Shown here: positions 36,601-45,060 of the stretch, in pieces
Layout of the letters: each line of letters begins with the position of its first letter
How positions within the stretch are numbered: the stretch's first letter is position 1
NCBI GenBank assembly: GCA_018268055.1
Contig: JAFDXF010000067.1
Coordinates: 1-53,094, forward strand
From: Bacteroidota bacterium
GTDB taxonomy: Bacteria; Bacteroidota; Bacteroidia; Chitinophagales; Chitinophagaceae
Length of the DNA: 53,094 bases
Direction of reading: 5' to 3'
Translations under genes and position numbers: made by a program
The notes under the pieces: generated by a model
What the model saw: only the letters and a program-made list of their open reading frames with translations
Told to the model about the DNA's origin: nothing
Database searches by the model: none

Positions 36601-38811
36601 TCAATTTTTCGCTTCCATAGCTTTCAAAATCTTTTTTGCATTTTTCAGATAAGCTTCGGTTTCTTTCTGTTGTTGCAGTATAAAACCATTGTCTTTTAGT
36701 TTGCCAATTACTTTTTCCATTTCTTTTTCACTTTCATACACCATTTTACGGAATGGATTTTTGTAATCTTTTGCTCGAGAAGAGAAGATGGCTGCATTCA
36801 TTTCTATTTTAATCGCCATGGATTGTTTTAATAAATCAAGAAAGGCTTTATTCGTAAATTTTGCAGGAGTAAGGTTGGCTATTTCCAAGAGTGCGGCAAA
36901 AGCATGTTCGTGTTTGTGTTGTTGGTAAGCTTGATTTTCTTTTAGATAAAAATCATGCACCGCATCCCAACTGTTTATTTTTTTTGAATGAATATTTTTA
37001 ATCAAGTGCTTTAATGATGTTTCGGGCATCAATTGTCCACCGAGATTCACCCATTTGGTGCGTGCAGATTTTTTAGGCAGCATTTTTTTTAGTTGTGCCC
37101 AAGTTTGTATTTTATTTTCTTCTATTTGATGTAATAAAGAGCTAATGCCATAGAAGATAATTTGATTTTTATATTGCTTGTATGCTTCGGGTACTTTGAG
37201 TAGAATGGTTTTGCGTTCACTGTTTTCAAAATGGGCAGCAGTAATTTCCAATTTAGTTAAATCCAAATTTTCTTCCAGTAATTGTTTGCCTTTTTTTAAA
37301 AGGTCTTTTGCGGCAACTTTCTTTTTGAAATGTTTGGCCCATGATTGAGCAGTTGCTTCTTCAAGAATATTGAGCCCTTCAAAAATTTCATTGACACTAT
37401 CCGGCGCTAAGTAGTCGTATTCCAACTGAATAGATTTATCGGCTCTATTATCACGACTTGCATACTTGCCCGAGTTTCGTGCCATAGCATACATATTATA
37501 TTGAAACCAGTAAGCGGGCATTACTGTCAGGCGATTATTGCTGACATCGTTTGCAATCAGCGAAAATGGAAGTGGGATATTTAATTCATAACTAAAATCA
37601 CCTTTGGCAATGATGGTGAAAGAGGCAAACTTAGAATTGTGTTTGAGCGAAACGCATAGACCCGGCCAGAAGCCTCTGCCGGCTACTATTTCTCCATCGG
37701 CGCCTCGAGAGTTGTGATTGCTGCCGATTGTAGCACCTGCGGCCATATTGCTTTGCCCCATCACTGTTGCGGCACATAGAAAAGAGTTATTATGGTGCTG
37801 CTCATGTGCCGGAAAAATTAATGAGTTCAATACTTCGCAGCAAGAGATGGTAGAGTTTTCTGAGAGAAAAGAATTGATCAGCCTTGCGCCGTATTTCAAT
37901 TGTGAATTGGAGCCGAGAAAAAAACGAACAGCTTTTACGCCATAAAAAATTCGACAACCAAAACCAATGATGCCGTTTACCAATTCGCATCCTTCACCGA
38001 TTTGCGTTTTAGCATCGGGAGAAGAACTGATGGTTACATTTTTAATTTTATTCGCACCTTTTAAATAAGCATCGCTGCCGATCCAGGTATCTTTTATGAT
38101 TTTACAATTTTTAATAACAGTACGATCGCCAACCTTTCCATAATATCCGCGATGCGTATCAAATTTTTTATCGGTAAAATCTTTGAACTGTTGCAATAGT
38201 TTTTCATCATCTCTGAATTTGCTCCAGAGCCATGCATCTGCTGCCAGCATACCGTTGAAAGGTAAAATACTTCTGCCGCCATTTTCATTACACACTTCCA
38301 ACCATATACGCACTGCTTCGCTTTCGCCGTCTTTCAACACACCATTGCCAAACTTAGCATGATTGGAAGCCACGAGTTCATTAATGTTTACAAGCATCAC
38401 TTCATTGCCTACTATGTAATGGCTCATAAAGTTTACATTGTCCACCACCACATTATCGCCAAAGTCGCAACTGATGATAGTGCTGTCGTAGAGGCCTACC
38501 GGCATACTCAAGTCGTTGAACTCATGATAGAATGGTTCTAACTTTCCGATGCGTACCAATCCGAAGAACGAACATCTTTTTACCAATGAAGCATCAAATG
38601 CATCCGATACAAGAATCTGCGACCAATCGCCGGCGCTGTTGTCATTTGCCTTTAGCAGATTGATTTCAATATTGGTAAGCGGACGATAATTTGCATTGGT
38701 GCGGTGCTGCTTATTGCGTAGATAATATTCATCCTTTCCTTTAGGAATAAATTCTTTTCCGATAAATCCATATCCTAAAGCAGATACCGGTTGTTTGTTG
38801 ATAATGTTCAT
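36601..38811 (-). CDS. DUF4954 protein with left-handed beta-helix
   Basis: 736 residues. The start NIINKQPVSALGYGFIGKEF and YRPLTNIEINLLKANDNSA, and a central run of hexapeptide-like turns (FGDNVVVDNVNFMSHYIVGNEVML; IIGFGCRIFYGVKAVRFFLG), fit DUF4954, a Bacteroidota family whose middle resembles sugar-nucleotide acyltransferase beta-helices. The C-terminal third is helical and charged. Function is not established. It lies 29 bases downstream of glmS on the same strand, so it may act on a GlcNAc-related precursor; this is inference from context. Confidence 0.85.
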   Translation of the reverse strand: MNIINKQPVSALGYGFIGKEFIPKGKDEYYLRNKQHRTNANYRPLTNIEINLLKANDNSAGDWSQILVSDAFDASLVKRCSFFGLVRIGKLEPFYHEFNDLSMPVGLYDSTIISCDFGDNVVVDNVNFMSHYIVGNEVMLVNINELVASNHAKFGNGVLKDGESEAVRIWLEVCNENGGRSILPFNGMLAADAWLWSKFRDDEKLLQQFKDFTDKKFDTHRGYYGKVGDRTVIKNCKIIKDTWIGSDAYLKGANKIKNVTISSSPDAKTQIGEGCELVNGIIGFGCRIFYGVKAVRFFLGSNSQLKYGARLINSFLSENSTISCCEVLNSLIFPAHEQHHNNSFLCAATVMGQSNMAAGATIGSNHNSRGADGEIVAGRGFWPGLCVSLKHNSKFASFTIIAKGDFSYELNIPLPFSLIANDVSNNRLTVMPAYWFQYNMYAMARNSGKYASRDNRADKSIQLEYDYLAPDSVNEIFEGLNILEEATAQSWAKHFKKKVAAKDLLKKGKQLLEENLDLTKLEITAAHFENSERKTILLKVPEAYKQYKNQIIFYGISSLLHQIEENKIQTWAQLKKMLPKKSARTKWVNLGGQLMPETSLKHLIKNIHSKKINSWDAVHDFYLKENQAYQQHKHEHAFAALLEIANLTPAKFTNKAFLDLLKQSMAIKIEMNAAIFSSRAKDYKNPFRKMVYESEKEMEKVIGKLKDNGFILQQQKETEAYLKNAKKILKAMEAKN

Positions 38812-38840
38812 TCAGTTTGGTGTGTTCGTTAAAAACATTT

Positions 38841-40676
38841 TTATTCCACAGTTACACTCTTTGCGAGGTTGCGCGGCTTATCCACATCACATCCGCGTGC
38901 AATGCCAATGTAGTAGGCGAGTAGTTGCAATGGCACTACGCTGAGCATTGGAGCCAATATTTCATCTGCTTCGGGCACGAGCATCACATCATCACAAATT
39001 GCTTTAGTAGATTCATCTCCTTCGGTGATTACGGCAATTACTTTTCCTTTCCTTGCTTTTATTTCTTGCATATTGCTCACCACTTTTTCATGATAAGCAT
39101 CTTTGGTAGCTACAAATACGACAGGAAGTTTATCATCCACCAAAGCAATAGGTCCATGCTTCATTTCAGCAGCAGGATAACCTTCGGCGTGTATGTAAGA
39201 AATTTCTTTCAGCTTCAAAGCGCCTTCCAATGCAACAGGAAAATTATAACCACGGCCAAGGTATAGAAAGTCGTGGGCGTCTTTATATTTTTCGGCAAGT
39301 GCTTTTATGTTATCACTGTGGTTTAAAGTCCAAGCTACTTTCTCCGGAATTTCCTGAAGTTCTTTAAGCAAGTAGCGATAGCGTTCTTCTTCAATGGTGC
39401 CTTTGATGTATCCTATTTTTAAAGCAATCATAGTAAGCACAGCTAATTGTGCGGTAAATGCTTTGGTGGAGGCAACACCTATTTCGGGGCCTGCATGTGT
39501 ATAAGCACCACCATGACTGGTGCGTGCTATGGAAGAGCCTACAACATTCACTACACCTAAAATAATTGCACCTTTCTCTTTTGCTTTTTCAATAGCGACT
39601 AATGTATCTGCTGTTTCGCCGCTTTGAGAAATAGCGATGATTACATCACCTTTATGCACTACAGGATTGCGATAGCGAAATTCTGATGCATATTCTACTT
39701 CTACATTGATGCGGCAGAGTTCTTCAAAAATATATTCTGCTACTAATCCTGCATGCCAGCTGGTGCCGCAAGCAATCATTACAATACGATTGGCATTGAC
39801 TATTTGTTCTGCATATTGCTGAATGCCGCTCATTGTTATCGTTCCTTCCATTGCATCCAATCTTCCACGAAGACAATCATAAATAGTTTGCGGCTGCTCA
39901 TGAATTTCTTTGAGCATAAAATGTTCGTAGCCGCCTTTTTCTATTGCCGCCAGTTCGATGTCGAGTTTTTGAATATAAGGCGTTACTCTTTCGTTTCCCA
40001 AATTTTTCAGGATGAGTTCGTCGGGTTTTACAATGGCGAGTTCGTAATCATTTACATACACCACTTCTTTGGTATATTCCAACATCGGTGAAGCATCCGA
40101 GCCGAGAAAATGTTCTCCTTTGCCAATGCCGATTACTAATGGACTGCCTTTTCGTGCAGCAATGATAGTTCCGGGATCGTCTTCATCCAATAATAAAATA
40201 ACGTAAGCACCGGTTACTCGCTTTAATGCAATGCGTACTGCTTCTTCCAAATTACATTGGTTATTTTTTTTAATCTCCTCAATAAAATTGAGCAGCACTT
40301 CAGTATCGGTATCACTTTGAAAAGTATATCCTTTGTTGGAGAGGTCTTGTTTTAACTGAAGGTAGTTTTCAATAATGCCGTTGTGTATCATTGCTATTTT
40401 GCCACCTGCCGATTGATGCGGATGTGCATTGCGATCGCTTGGTTCGCCATGTGTAGCCCATCGTGTATGTCCAATACCTGTATGTGCATGTAAGTTTTTT
40501 CCTAAAACAGCTTCTTCCAAATCGGCTACCTTCCCTTTTTTCTTATACACATTCAGCTTGCCGTTTAAGAGTGCAACACCTGTACTGTCATATCCACGAT
40601 ATTCCAATCTTTTCAATCCCTTGATGATAATGGGATAAGCTTCTCTTGTTCCTGTATATCCAACAATGCCACACAT
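38841..40676 (-). CDS. glmS: Glutamine--fructose-6-phosphate aminotransferase (isomerizing)
   Basis: 611 residues, full length. After Met, Cys2 (CGIVGYTG) is the nucleophile of the glutamine amidotransferase domain (about 1-235). Two SIS domains follow, with ACGTSWHAG and SQSGETADTL in the first. The end KPRNLAKSVTVE is the conserved isomerase C-terminus. It makes glucosamine-6-phosphate for peptidoglycan and LPS precursors. DUF4954 follows after 29 bases. No glmS ribozyme or other leader structure was noticed upstream. Confidence 0.97.
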   Translation of the reverse strand: MCGIVGYTGTREAYPIIIKGLKRLEYRGYDSTGVALLNGKLNVYKKKGKVADLEEAVLGKNLHAHTGIGHTRWATHGEPSDRNAHPHQSAGGKIAMIHNGIIENYLQLKQDLSNKGYTFQSDTDTEVLLNFIEEIKKNNQCNLEEAVRIALKRVTGAYVILLLDEDDPGTIIAARKGSPLVIGIGKGEHFLGSDASPMLEYTKEVVYVNDYELAIVKPDELILKNLGNERVTPYIQKLDIELAAIEKGGYEHFMLKEIHEQPQTIYDCLRGRLDAMEGTITMSGIQQYAEQIVNANRIVMIACGTSWHAGLVAEYIFEELCRINVEVEYASEFRYRNPVVHKGDVIIAISQSGETADTLVAIEKAKEKGAIILGVVNVVGSSIARTSHGGAYTHAGPEIGVASTKAFTAQLAVLTMIALKIGYIKGTIEEERYRYLLKELQEIPEKVAWTLNHSDNIKALAEKYKDAHDFLYLGRGYNFPVALEGALKLKEISYIHAEGYPAAEMKHGPIALVDDKLPVVFVATKDAYHEKVVSNMQEIKARKGKVIAVITEGDESTKAICDDVMLVPEADEILAPMLSVVPLQLLAYYIGIARGCDVDKPRNLAKSVTVE

Positions 40677-40785
40677 ATTTATTATTATTTTTTTTAAAGA
40701 GTAAAGTTATTAGCGCAAAATTATTGATTATGTCAATCGGTTGTTATTAACCTGCAAAAAGCTGCAAAAAGAGTTTGGGGAGATT

Positions 40786-40960
40786 AGAATGTTGAATGTT
40801 GTTGAATGTAGTTTAGGAGTTTAGGTGTTTAGAGGTTTAGGGGTTTAGAATGTTGAATGTTGTTGAATGTAGTTTAGGAGTTTAGAAGTTTAGGCGTTTA
40901 GGGGTTTAGGGGTTTCGAACGAAGATTGGGTTACAACTTAGCACTTAAAACCTAATACCT
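40786..40960. repeat. GTTTAGG-type intergenic repeats between glmS and mgtE
   Basis: A block of about 48 bases (AGAATGTTGAATGTTGTTGA... to GTTTAGGAGTTTAG) occurs twice, about 61 bases apart (from 40786 and 40847). It is separated and followed by 9-10-base steps of GTTTAGGAG, GTTTAGAAG, GTTTAGGCG and GTTTAGGGG. It ends in ACTTAGCACTTAAAACC and CTATCACTT steps. It is unlike arrays A-C in sequence but similar in design. No gene inside. Confidence 0.75.
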
Positions 40961-40965
40961 ATCAC

Positions 40966-42357
40966 TTACAACAGTGTTCCGCTGAGAATAAGAAATGCAA
41001 CGGAGAAATAAATGATTAAACCTGTAACGTCCACTAATGTAGCTACAAAAGGAGCGGAGCTAACGGCAGGGTCAGCGCCCAATCTTTTTAAAATTAATGG
41101 CAACATACTGCCGGCCAAGCTGCCCCACATGACCACACCTACAAGGGCGAGGCCAACGGTGTAAGCGATCGATAACCAGTAAGGCCCATAAATATCAGGA
41201 GCGATAGAATGCCAAATATAAATTCTGAGAAAACCAATGATGCCTAAAACAATTCCCAGCATTAAACCTGAAATTATTTCTCGACGCATTACACGCCACC
41301 AATCTTTGATGGTTAGTTCGCCAACGGCCATTGCCTGTATAATTAATGTAGAAGCCTGCGAGCCGCTATTACCGCCACTGGAAATGATTAATGGCACAAA
41401 TAAAGCAAGCACTACTGCTTTTGCAATTTCATCTTCAAAATAAGTCATTGCAGTTGCGGTAAATAATTCGCCAAGAAAAAGAATGGTAAGCCAGGTAATT
41501 CTTTTTTTAAACAGTTTTAAAATGGGCGTGGCCAGATAAGGTTCTGTCAATGCTTCTGTACCACCAATTTTTTGAATGTCTTCGCTGAATTCTTCTTCAG
41601 CTACCCACAATATATCATCAATAGTTACAATGCCGAGCAGAATATTTTGATCGCTGACTACCGGTAGCGCCACTCGATTATTCATTTTAAAAACCTGACT
41701 GGCAGTTTCCTGATCATCATTGGGATGCAATGCTACAAAGCGACTGTCCATCAGTTCTTCTACTTTTTTTTCCGGACTATTCAATATGAATTCGCTGATG
41801 CGAATGTCATCTAAAAATTCTCCTTTGTCATTGATCACATAAATCACGTTGATGGTTTCACTGTCTTTACCAAATTTTCTAATTGTGGCAAATACTTCTT
41901 CAATCGTATTGTGAGCATATACATATACATAATCGGGTGTCATCAATCGCCCGATACTGTTTTCAGGGTAGCCCAATAATGAGAGCGTTATTTTTCGTTC
42001 ATCGGGATCTAATAGTTTGATGAGTTCTCGTACAACGCTGCTGGGTAGTTCTTCCAAAAAGTCGGTACGGTCGTCGGCAGGGAGTTCATTTAATAATACT
42101 GCAGTAGTAATAGGCGGTAGCTCGTGAATAACTCGCTTCTGAACACTAATATCTAAAATTTTAAATACACTGGCAGCACGATGCACCGACATATTAGCGA
42201 TGATGCGGTCTTCAAAATCGGGATAATCGTCCACCAATGATGCTACATCACTGATATTCTGATCATCAAGAAACTGCTTGATCTGCAGTTTGTCTTCTGT
42301 TTGAATAATGTTTTCAAATTGCTCCTTCAATGAAGGCTGTTCCAGTTCCAACGACAT
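40966..42357 (-). CDS. mgtE: Magnesium transporter MgtE
   Basis: 463 residues. The N-terminal helical MgtE_N domain (about 15-130) includes LPPITTAVLLNELPADDRTDF. A pair of CBS domains (about 135-255) includes DYVYVYAHNTIEEVFATIRK and LGIVTIDDILWVAE. Five transmembrane helices follow (about 290-463), with PLIISSGGNSGSQASTL, the conserved pore motif. It forms a dimeric, Mg-gated channel in the inner membrane. The ATG at 42357 sits directly after a TACATTTG box, so the mRNA may have little or no leader. Confidence 0.94.
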   Translation of the reverse strand: MSLELEQPSLKEQFENIIQTEDKLQIKQFLDDQNISDVASLVDDYPDFEDRIIANMSVHRAASVFKILDISVQKRVIHELPPITTAVLLNELPADDRTDFLEELPSSVVRELIKLLDPDERKITLSLLGYPENSIGRLMTPDYVYVYAHNTIEEVFATIRKFGKDSETINVIYVINDKGEFLDDIRISEFILNSPEKKVEELMDSRFVALHPNDDQETASQVFKMNNRVALPVVSDQNILLGIVTIDDILWVAEEEFSEDIQKIGGTEALTEPYLATPILKLFKKRITWLTILFLGELFTATAMTYFEDEIAKAVVLALFVPLIISSGGNSGSQASTLIIQAMAVGELTIKDWWRVMRREIISGLMLGIVLGIIGFLRIYIWHSIAPDIYGPYWLSIAYTVGLALVGVVMWGSLAGSMLPLILKRLGADPAVSSAPFVATLVDVTGLIIYFSVAFLILSGTLL

Positions 42358-42361
42358 ACCG

Positions 42362-42369
42362 CAAATGTA
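42362..42369 (-). promoter_or_regulatory. TAnnTTTG box abutting mgtE start
   Basis: TACATTTG on the minus strand is a perfect -7 consensus match ending only four bases before the mgtE ATG. If used, transcription would start at or beside the ATG. Confidence 0.35.
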
Positions 42370-42485
42370 AACTTCTTATTTATTTTTTTATGGTTAAATT
42401 AATTTCATTACTCACGAAACTTTGGATGGGTTTTATAAATGCTAACCTTAAACTTATAACCAATAACTGTCCATTTATTACCAAC

Positions 42486-42517
42486 AAAAAACCCCGACAT
42501 CGATTGGTCAGGGTTTA
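42486..42517 (-). terminator. Rho-independent terminator after toxin gene
   Basis: On the minus strand AAACCCTGAC (42516-42507) pairs with GTCGGGGTTT (42498-42489) with one mismatch, followed by T residues. It ends the HTH/antitoxin/toxin transcript. Confidence 0.75.
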
Positions 42518-42528
42518 AATATTTTGCT

Positions 42529-42855
42529 TTACAAATAATCTTTAATAAGTTCCTGTATTTGCTTGTCTGTCAGATTATCTACTTCACCTTTGGAGTAGAT
42601 GGAGAAAAGCAGTACGGTTGTTTTAGTAACTTTTACAAACGATAAAACTCTTGCACCGCCAGACTTACCTTTGTTTTTGGATGCGATAGCCAAACGAATT
42701 TTATAAATATCGTTGCCAAGCGGAGTGCCAGTAGTTGGGTTTTCTTCCAGCACTGCAAAGAGTTCAGCCAGTTCAGTTTTTAAAGACGGGTATTTTTTAG
42801 AAAGCCTTTTAGCTTCCTTTTTAAAGTTGGCAGAAAGCTCAATACTATAACTCAT
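42529..42855 (-). CDS. RelE/ParE-type toxin
   Basis: 108 residues. SYSIELSANFKKEAKRLSKKYPSLKTELAEL is the N-terminal helical hairpin of the RelE/ParE fold. Further on are GTPLGNDIYKIRLAIASKNKG and the strand segment ARVLSFVKVTKTTVLLFSIYSKGEV, then a C-terminal helix. Members either cleave mRNA at the ribosome or poison gyrase; which one cannot be told from this sequence. It overlaps the antitoxin gene by 11 bases, so production is coupled. Confidence 0.85.
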   Translation of the reverse strand: MSYSIELSANFKKEAKRLSKKYPSLKTELAELFAVLEENPTTGTPLGNDIYKIRLAIASKNKGKSGGARVLSFVKVTKTTVLLFSIYSKGEVDNLTDKQIQELIKDYL

Positions 42856-43060
42856 CTAAAAAATCTTTTGCAGATGAAGTTTTTAATTTTCCTTTTTTGA
42901 AAAGTTTTACTTCCTGCAAGCCAGCTTTAATGTTTTTCAAAACATCAGCCTTTGCAGGTTCATCATCCGTCTCAATTTTTTTAACGTAATGCAGGTTTTT
43001 AGCCAGCTCTATAAAGTGGTTGTATTCCTTATCTGTGGTATAAACTGTTATGTGTCTCAT
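42845..43060 (-). CDS. Antitoxin of the RelE/ParE-type toxin
   Basis: 71 residues from ATG 43060 (MRHITVYTTDKEYNHFIELA); the longer frame from 43129 overlaps the HTH gene and lacks homology-like sequence. It is a small acidic/basic protein with N-terminal strand-helix (YTTDKEYNHFIELAKNLHYV) and a C-terminal tail SSAKDFLDEL, suitable for wrapping the toxin. Its ATG lies one base past the stop of the HTH gene, and it overlaps the toxin start. The family name is uncertain. Confidence 0.75.
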   Translation of the reverse strand: MRHITVYTTDKEYNHFIELAKNLHYVKKIETDDEPAKADVLKNIKAGLQEVKLFKKGKLKTSSAKDFLDEL

Positions 43061-43061
43061 C

Positions 43062-43430
43062 TTACTTGGCGGTTTGAATATTTTGTTCAAAGAATGTTTG
43101 GGATTTTTGTTTGGTAAGCATCGTATCAATATTATTCAGAACGGTGCTTTTTTCTTTTTCGTTGAGTGGAACAATAAAGCGAACTTGCCCGGAAGCCGTT
43201 TTATCTTCTACCGTAATAGCTTTTGGGGTGGCTTTGCTGTAATGTACTATCTCATCTATAGAAACACTGTAAAAGGAAGCCAGTTTATCTAAAATATCAA
43301 TGGAAGGATCAACCAATCCCTTTTCCACCTTATTATAATGAGCAGATTTTAAACCAATCTCATTATACACCTCTTTTTGCATCAGCTCTTTATCTTCTCC
43401 GAGTTTCTTTATGTTGTCTGCTATATTCAT
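43062..43430 (-). CDS. XRE-family HTH regulator of the toxin-antitoxin module
   Basis: 122 residues. The helix-turn-helix occupies about 5-62: LGEDKELMQKEVYNEIGLKSAHYNKVEKGLVDPSIDILDKLASFYSV, the standard XRE pattern (split here into shorter motifs: LMQKEVYNEIGL and YNKVEKGLVDPSID). The C-terminal part contains strands and a helix (RFIVPLNEKEKSTVLNNI). It is first in a three-gene unit, one base before the antitoxin ATG. A palindrome over the upstream -7 box suggests it represses its own operon. Confidence 0.85.
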   Translation of the reverse strand: MNIADNIKKLGEDKELMQKEVYNEIGLKSAHYNKVEKGLVDPSIDILDKLASFYSVSIDEIVHYSKATPKAITVEDKTASGQVRFIVPLNEKEKSTVLNNIDTMLTKQKSQTFFEQNIQTAK

Positions 43431-43455
43431 AGGATTGATATTTAGAATTACACTG

Positions 43456-43478
43456 CAAATTTATCTAAAATAGATAAA
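43456..43478 (-). promoter_or_regulatory. Promoter and candidate operator of the HTH/antitoxin/toxin unit
   Basis: The -7 box TAAATTTG (minus strand, 43463-43456) lies 26 bases before the HTH gene start. It overlaps the palindrome TTTATCTA-AAA-TAGATAAA (43460-43478), an 8-3-8 perfect inverted repeat. Further half-sites TTTATC and TAGATAA occur at about 43489 and 43534. Spacing and position fit autorepression by the XRE protein. Confidence 0.55.
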
Positions 43479-43510
43479 ATATACACTATTTATCCCAATA
43501 GTAGGAGTAA

Positions 43511-43567
43511 TGGACAAAATAGTTGGTAATTTTTAGATAACACGTTCAAGTGGACAAAATAGTTGGT
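43511..43567. repeat. Two direct copies of a 17-base motif, 40 bases apart
   Basis: TGGACAAAATAGTTGGT occurs at 43511-43527 and 43551-43567. It resembles the end of a mobile element but no transposase frame is visible nearby. The rest of 43479-43848 holds no gene that I can support. Confidence 0.55.
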
Positions 43568-43848
43568 GTTTCTTTTTTGCATTTATACATTCAATTAATT
43601 CTTTTATGAACTTTATGTTATCAAATTAAACAGAAGCAGGCTCTGCGGGAGCGCAACCTGTCAGGAATATTCTGATGGCTGACGAAAATGTCAATATTCA
43701 ATGAGTTGCTTTAAGTAGCCCATTGATATGTTCAGAAGCACTTATGCCTTTAAAAAATCATCAATATTTTTTTTCTTTCTACTTATTGACAACCCATTAT
43801 GATTTCTCAACATAATTTGTTGATCTAAAACGGATAAGTCGGGAAAAT

Positions 43849-43882
43849 AAAAAAACCCCGACATTGATTTGCCGGGGTTTAA
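43849..43882 (-). terminator. Rho-independent terminator after secG
   Basis: On the minus strand AAACCCCG (43880-43873) pairs with CGGGGTTT (43860-43853) around a 12-base loop, followed by T residues. It is similar in sequence to the terminator at 42486. Confidence 0.8.
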
Positions 43883-43903
43883 ATATTTTGAATCAATTAA
43901 AAT

Positions 43904-44260
43904 TTATTGAGGAGTAGTTGTTCCGCCTGTGTTAGCCGGCGGTACTGTTGTTCCCGGATTAACAGGAGTAGTAGGAGCAGGAGCAGCTTGCTGTGTAGCA
44001 GGCGCTGTTGCATCAATATTCACACTATTACCTCTTCCGGAAATAAAGAAAGTAGAAAGAAGGCATAGCACTCCAATGATTCCGGCAAATAACCATGTTC
44101 CTTTTTCTAATACATCGGTTGTTTGTTTTACGCCCATAAACTGATTGCTCAGTCCGGCAACACTTCCGGTAAGGCCGCCGCCTTTTGGATTTTGCACAAG
44201 TATGATGAAGCCAAGAATAACAGAAGCTAATACTATCAAAATGATGAAAATCGTAGTCAT
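43904..44260 (-). CDS. secG: Preprotein translocase subunit SecG
   Basis: 118 residues. Two transmembrane helices at about 4-22 and 53-72 flank the conserved LVQNPKGGGLTGSVAG loop. The C-terminus is a Pro/Ala/Thr-rich tail (PATQQAAPAPTTPVNPGT), longer than in Escherichia coli and common in Bacteroidota. It assists SecYE in protein export. It starts one base after the preceding gene's stop, so the two are translated together. Confidence 0.92.
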   Translation of the reverse strand: MTTIFIILIVLASVILGFIILVQNPKGGGLTGSVAGLSNQFMGVKQTTDVLEKGTWLFAGIIGVLCLLSTFFISGRGNSVNIDATAPATQQAAPAPTTPVNPGTTVPPANTGGTTTPQ

Positions 44261-44261
44261 T

Positions 44262-45041
44262 TTATTTCTTTTTTAAATCTTCAATAAGGGTTGCAAAGTA
44301 AGCACTTTTATGGGGTTCGAGCAAACTTAATTTCTGATAAATTTCAATAGCATTTTGATAATTTCCCTGTTTTTCCCATACTTCAGCCATGGTTTCGGTC
44401 ACTATTTCCTTGTTTTCAAGCGAATGTTCGGCCAGTTCCTCCACTTTATGCTCGGATGGAGTAATCGGCTTTTGTGTTATTTCAGTCACCGGTAGCCGCT
44501 TCATTGTTTTTAGCCACTCTGTAAAGCTTTTCAACTGTTTGCCGAATTTATCATCCGCTTTTACTTCGTCTATTATTTTTATTCCTTGTGAGGCGAAATA
44601 ATCAACGGTGTGATAAGGTTCAAAAATCAGTTCATCGTTCTTTGTAGTTGTTTTATCTACCACTGCTGCAATTGTTGTTTCTTTTTCTTGCAAAGTTGGC
44701 GGTGTACTGTCTGTGTCAAAGTTTTGTACAGTCGTTACTATGTTTTCCGGAGTAGTCGGTACCTCTACCAATGTTGACTCAGGTTTTGTAATGGTAGCCT
44801 TTCCTGTTTCATTCAATAAATGTTCTACCCAAAGCGGATTATTGAAGTAGAGAAATGTTTTTTGTAATTGTTCGTTATAGTTTTGGTGTTGCACCAACTG
44901 CATTTTTTTAGTAAGCAATAATTGTGCGGCGCCAAAATACGGATGTCGTTCAGCATACTGTTGCAATTCCTGTATGGTGCATTCGTCCAAGGATTCTTTC
45001 TCAAATATTGATTTCACCAATTTATTTATCTGCGGATTCAT
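44262..45041 (-). CDS. TPR-like hypothetical protein
   Basis: 259 residues, conserved-looking but of unknown role. The N-terminus (NKLVKSIFEKESLDECTIQE, RHPYFGAAQLLLTKKMQ) is helical. The middle is a low-complexity Thr/Glu linker (about 95-190). The C-terminus is a TPR-like helix pair (MAEVWEKQGNYQNAIEIYQKLSLLEPHKSAYFATLI). No signal peptide. It lies in a run lptE-this gene-secG on one strand, which hints at an envelope or secretion link. Confidence 0.75.
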   Translation of the reverse strand: MNPQINKLVKSIFEKESLDECTIQELQQYAERHPYFGAAQLLLTKKMQLVQHQNYNEQLQKTFLYFNNPLWVEHLLNETGKATITKPESTLVEVPTTPENIVTTVQNFDTDSTPPTLQEKETTIAAVVDKTTTKNDELIFEPYHTVDYFASQGIKIIDEVKADDKFGKQLKSFTEWLKTMKRLPVTEITQKPITPSEHKVEELAEHSLENKEIVTETMAEVWEKQGNYQNAIEIYQKLSLLEPHKSAYFATLIEDLKKK

Positions 45042-45060
45042 AACACAAGTTAATATTCAC

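Noticed and set aside
40677..40740. Riboswitch or ribozyme upstream of glmS
   Set aside because: The leader is short and AT-rich with no glmS ribozyme core or strong pairing.
43600..43720. Transposase remnant upstream of the toxin-antitoxin unit
   Set aside because: Short translated pieces on either strand have no transposase motif that I can identify, so I report only the 17-base duplicate.
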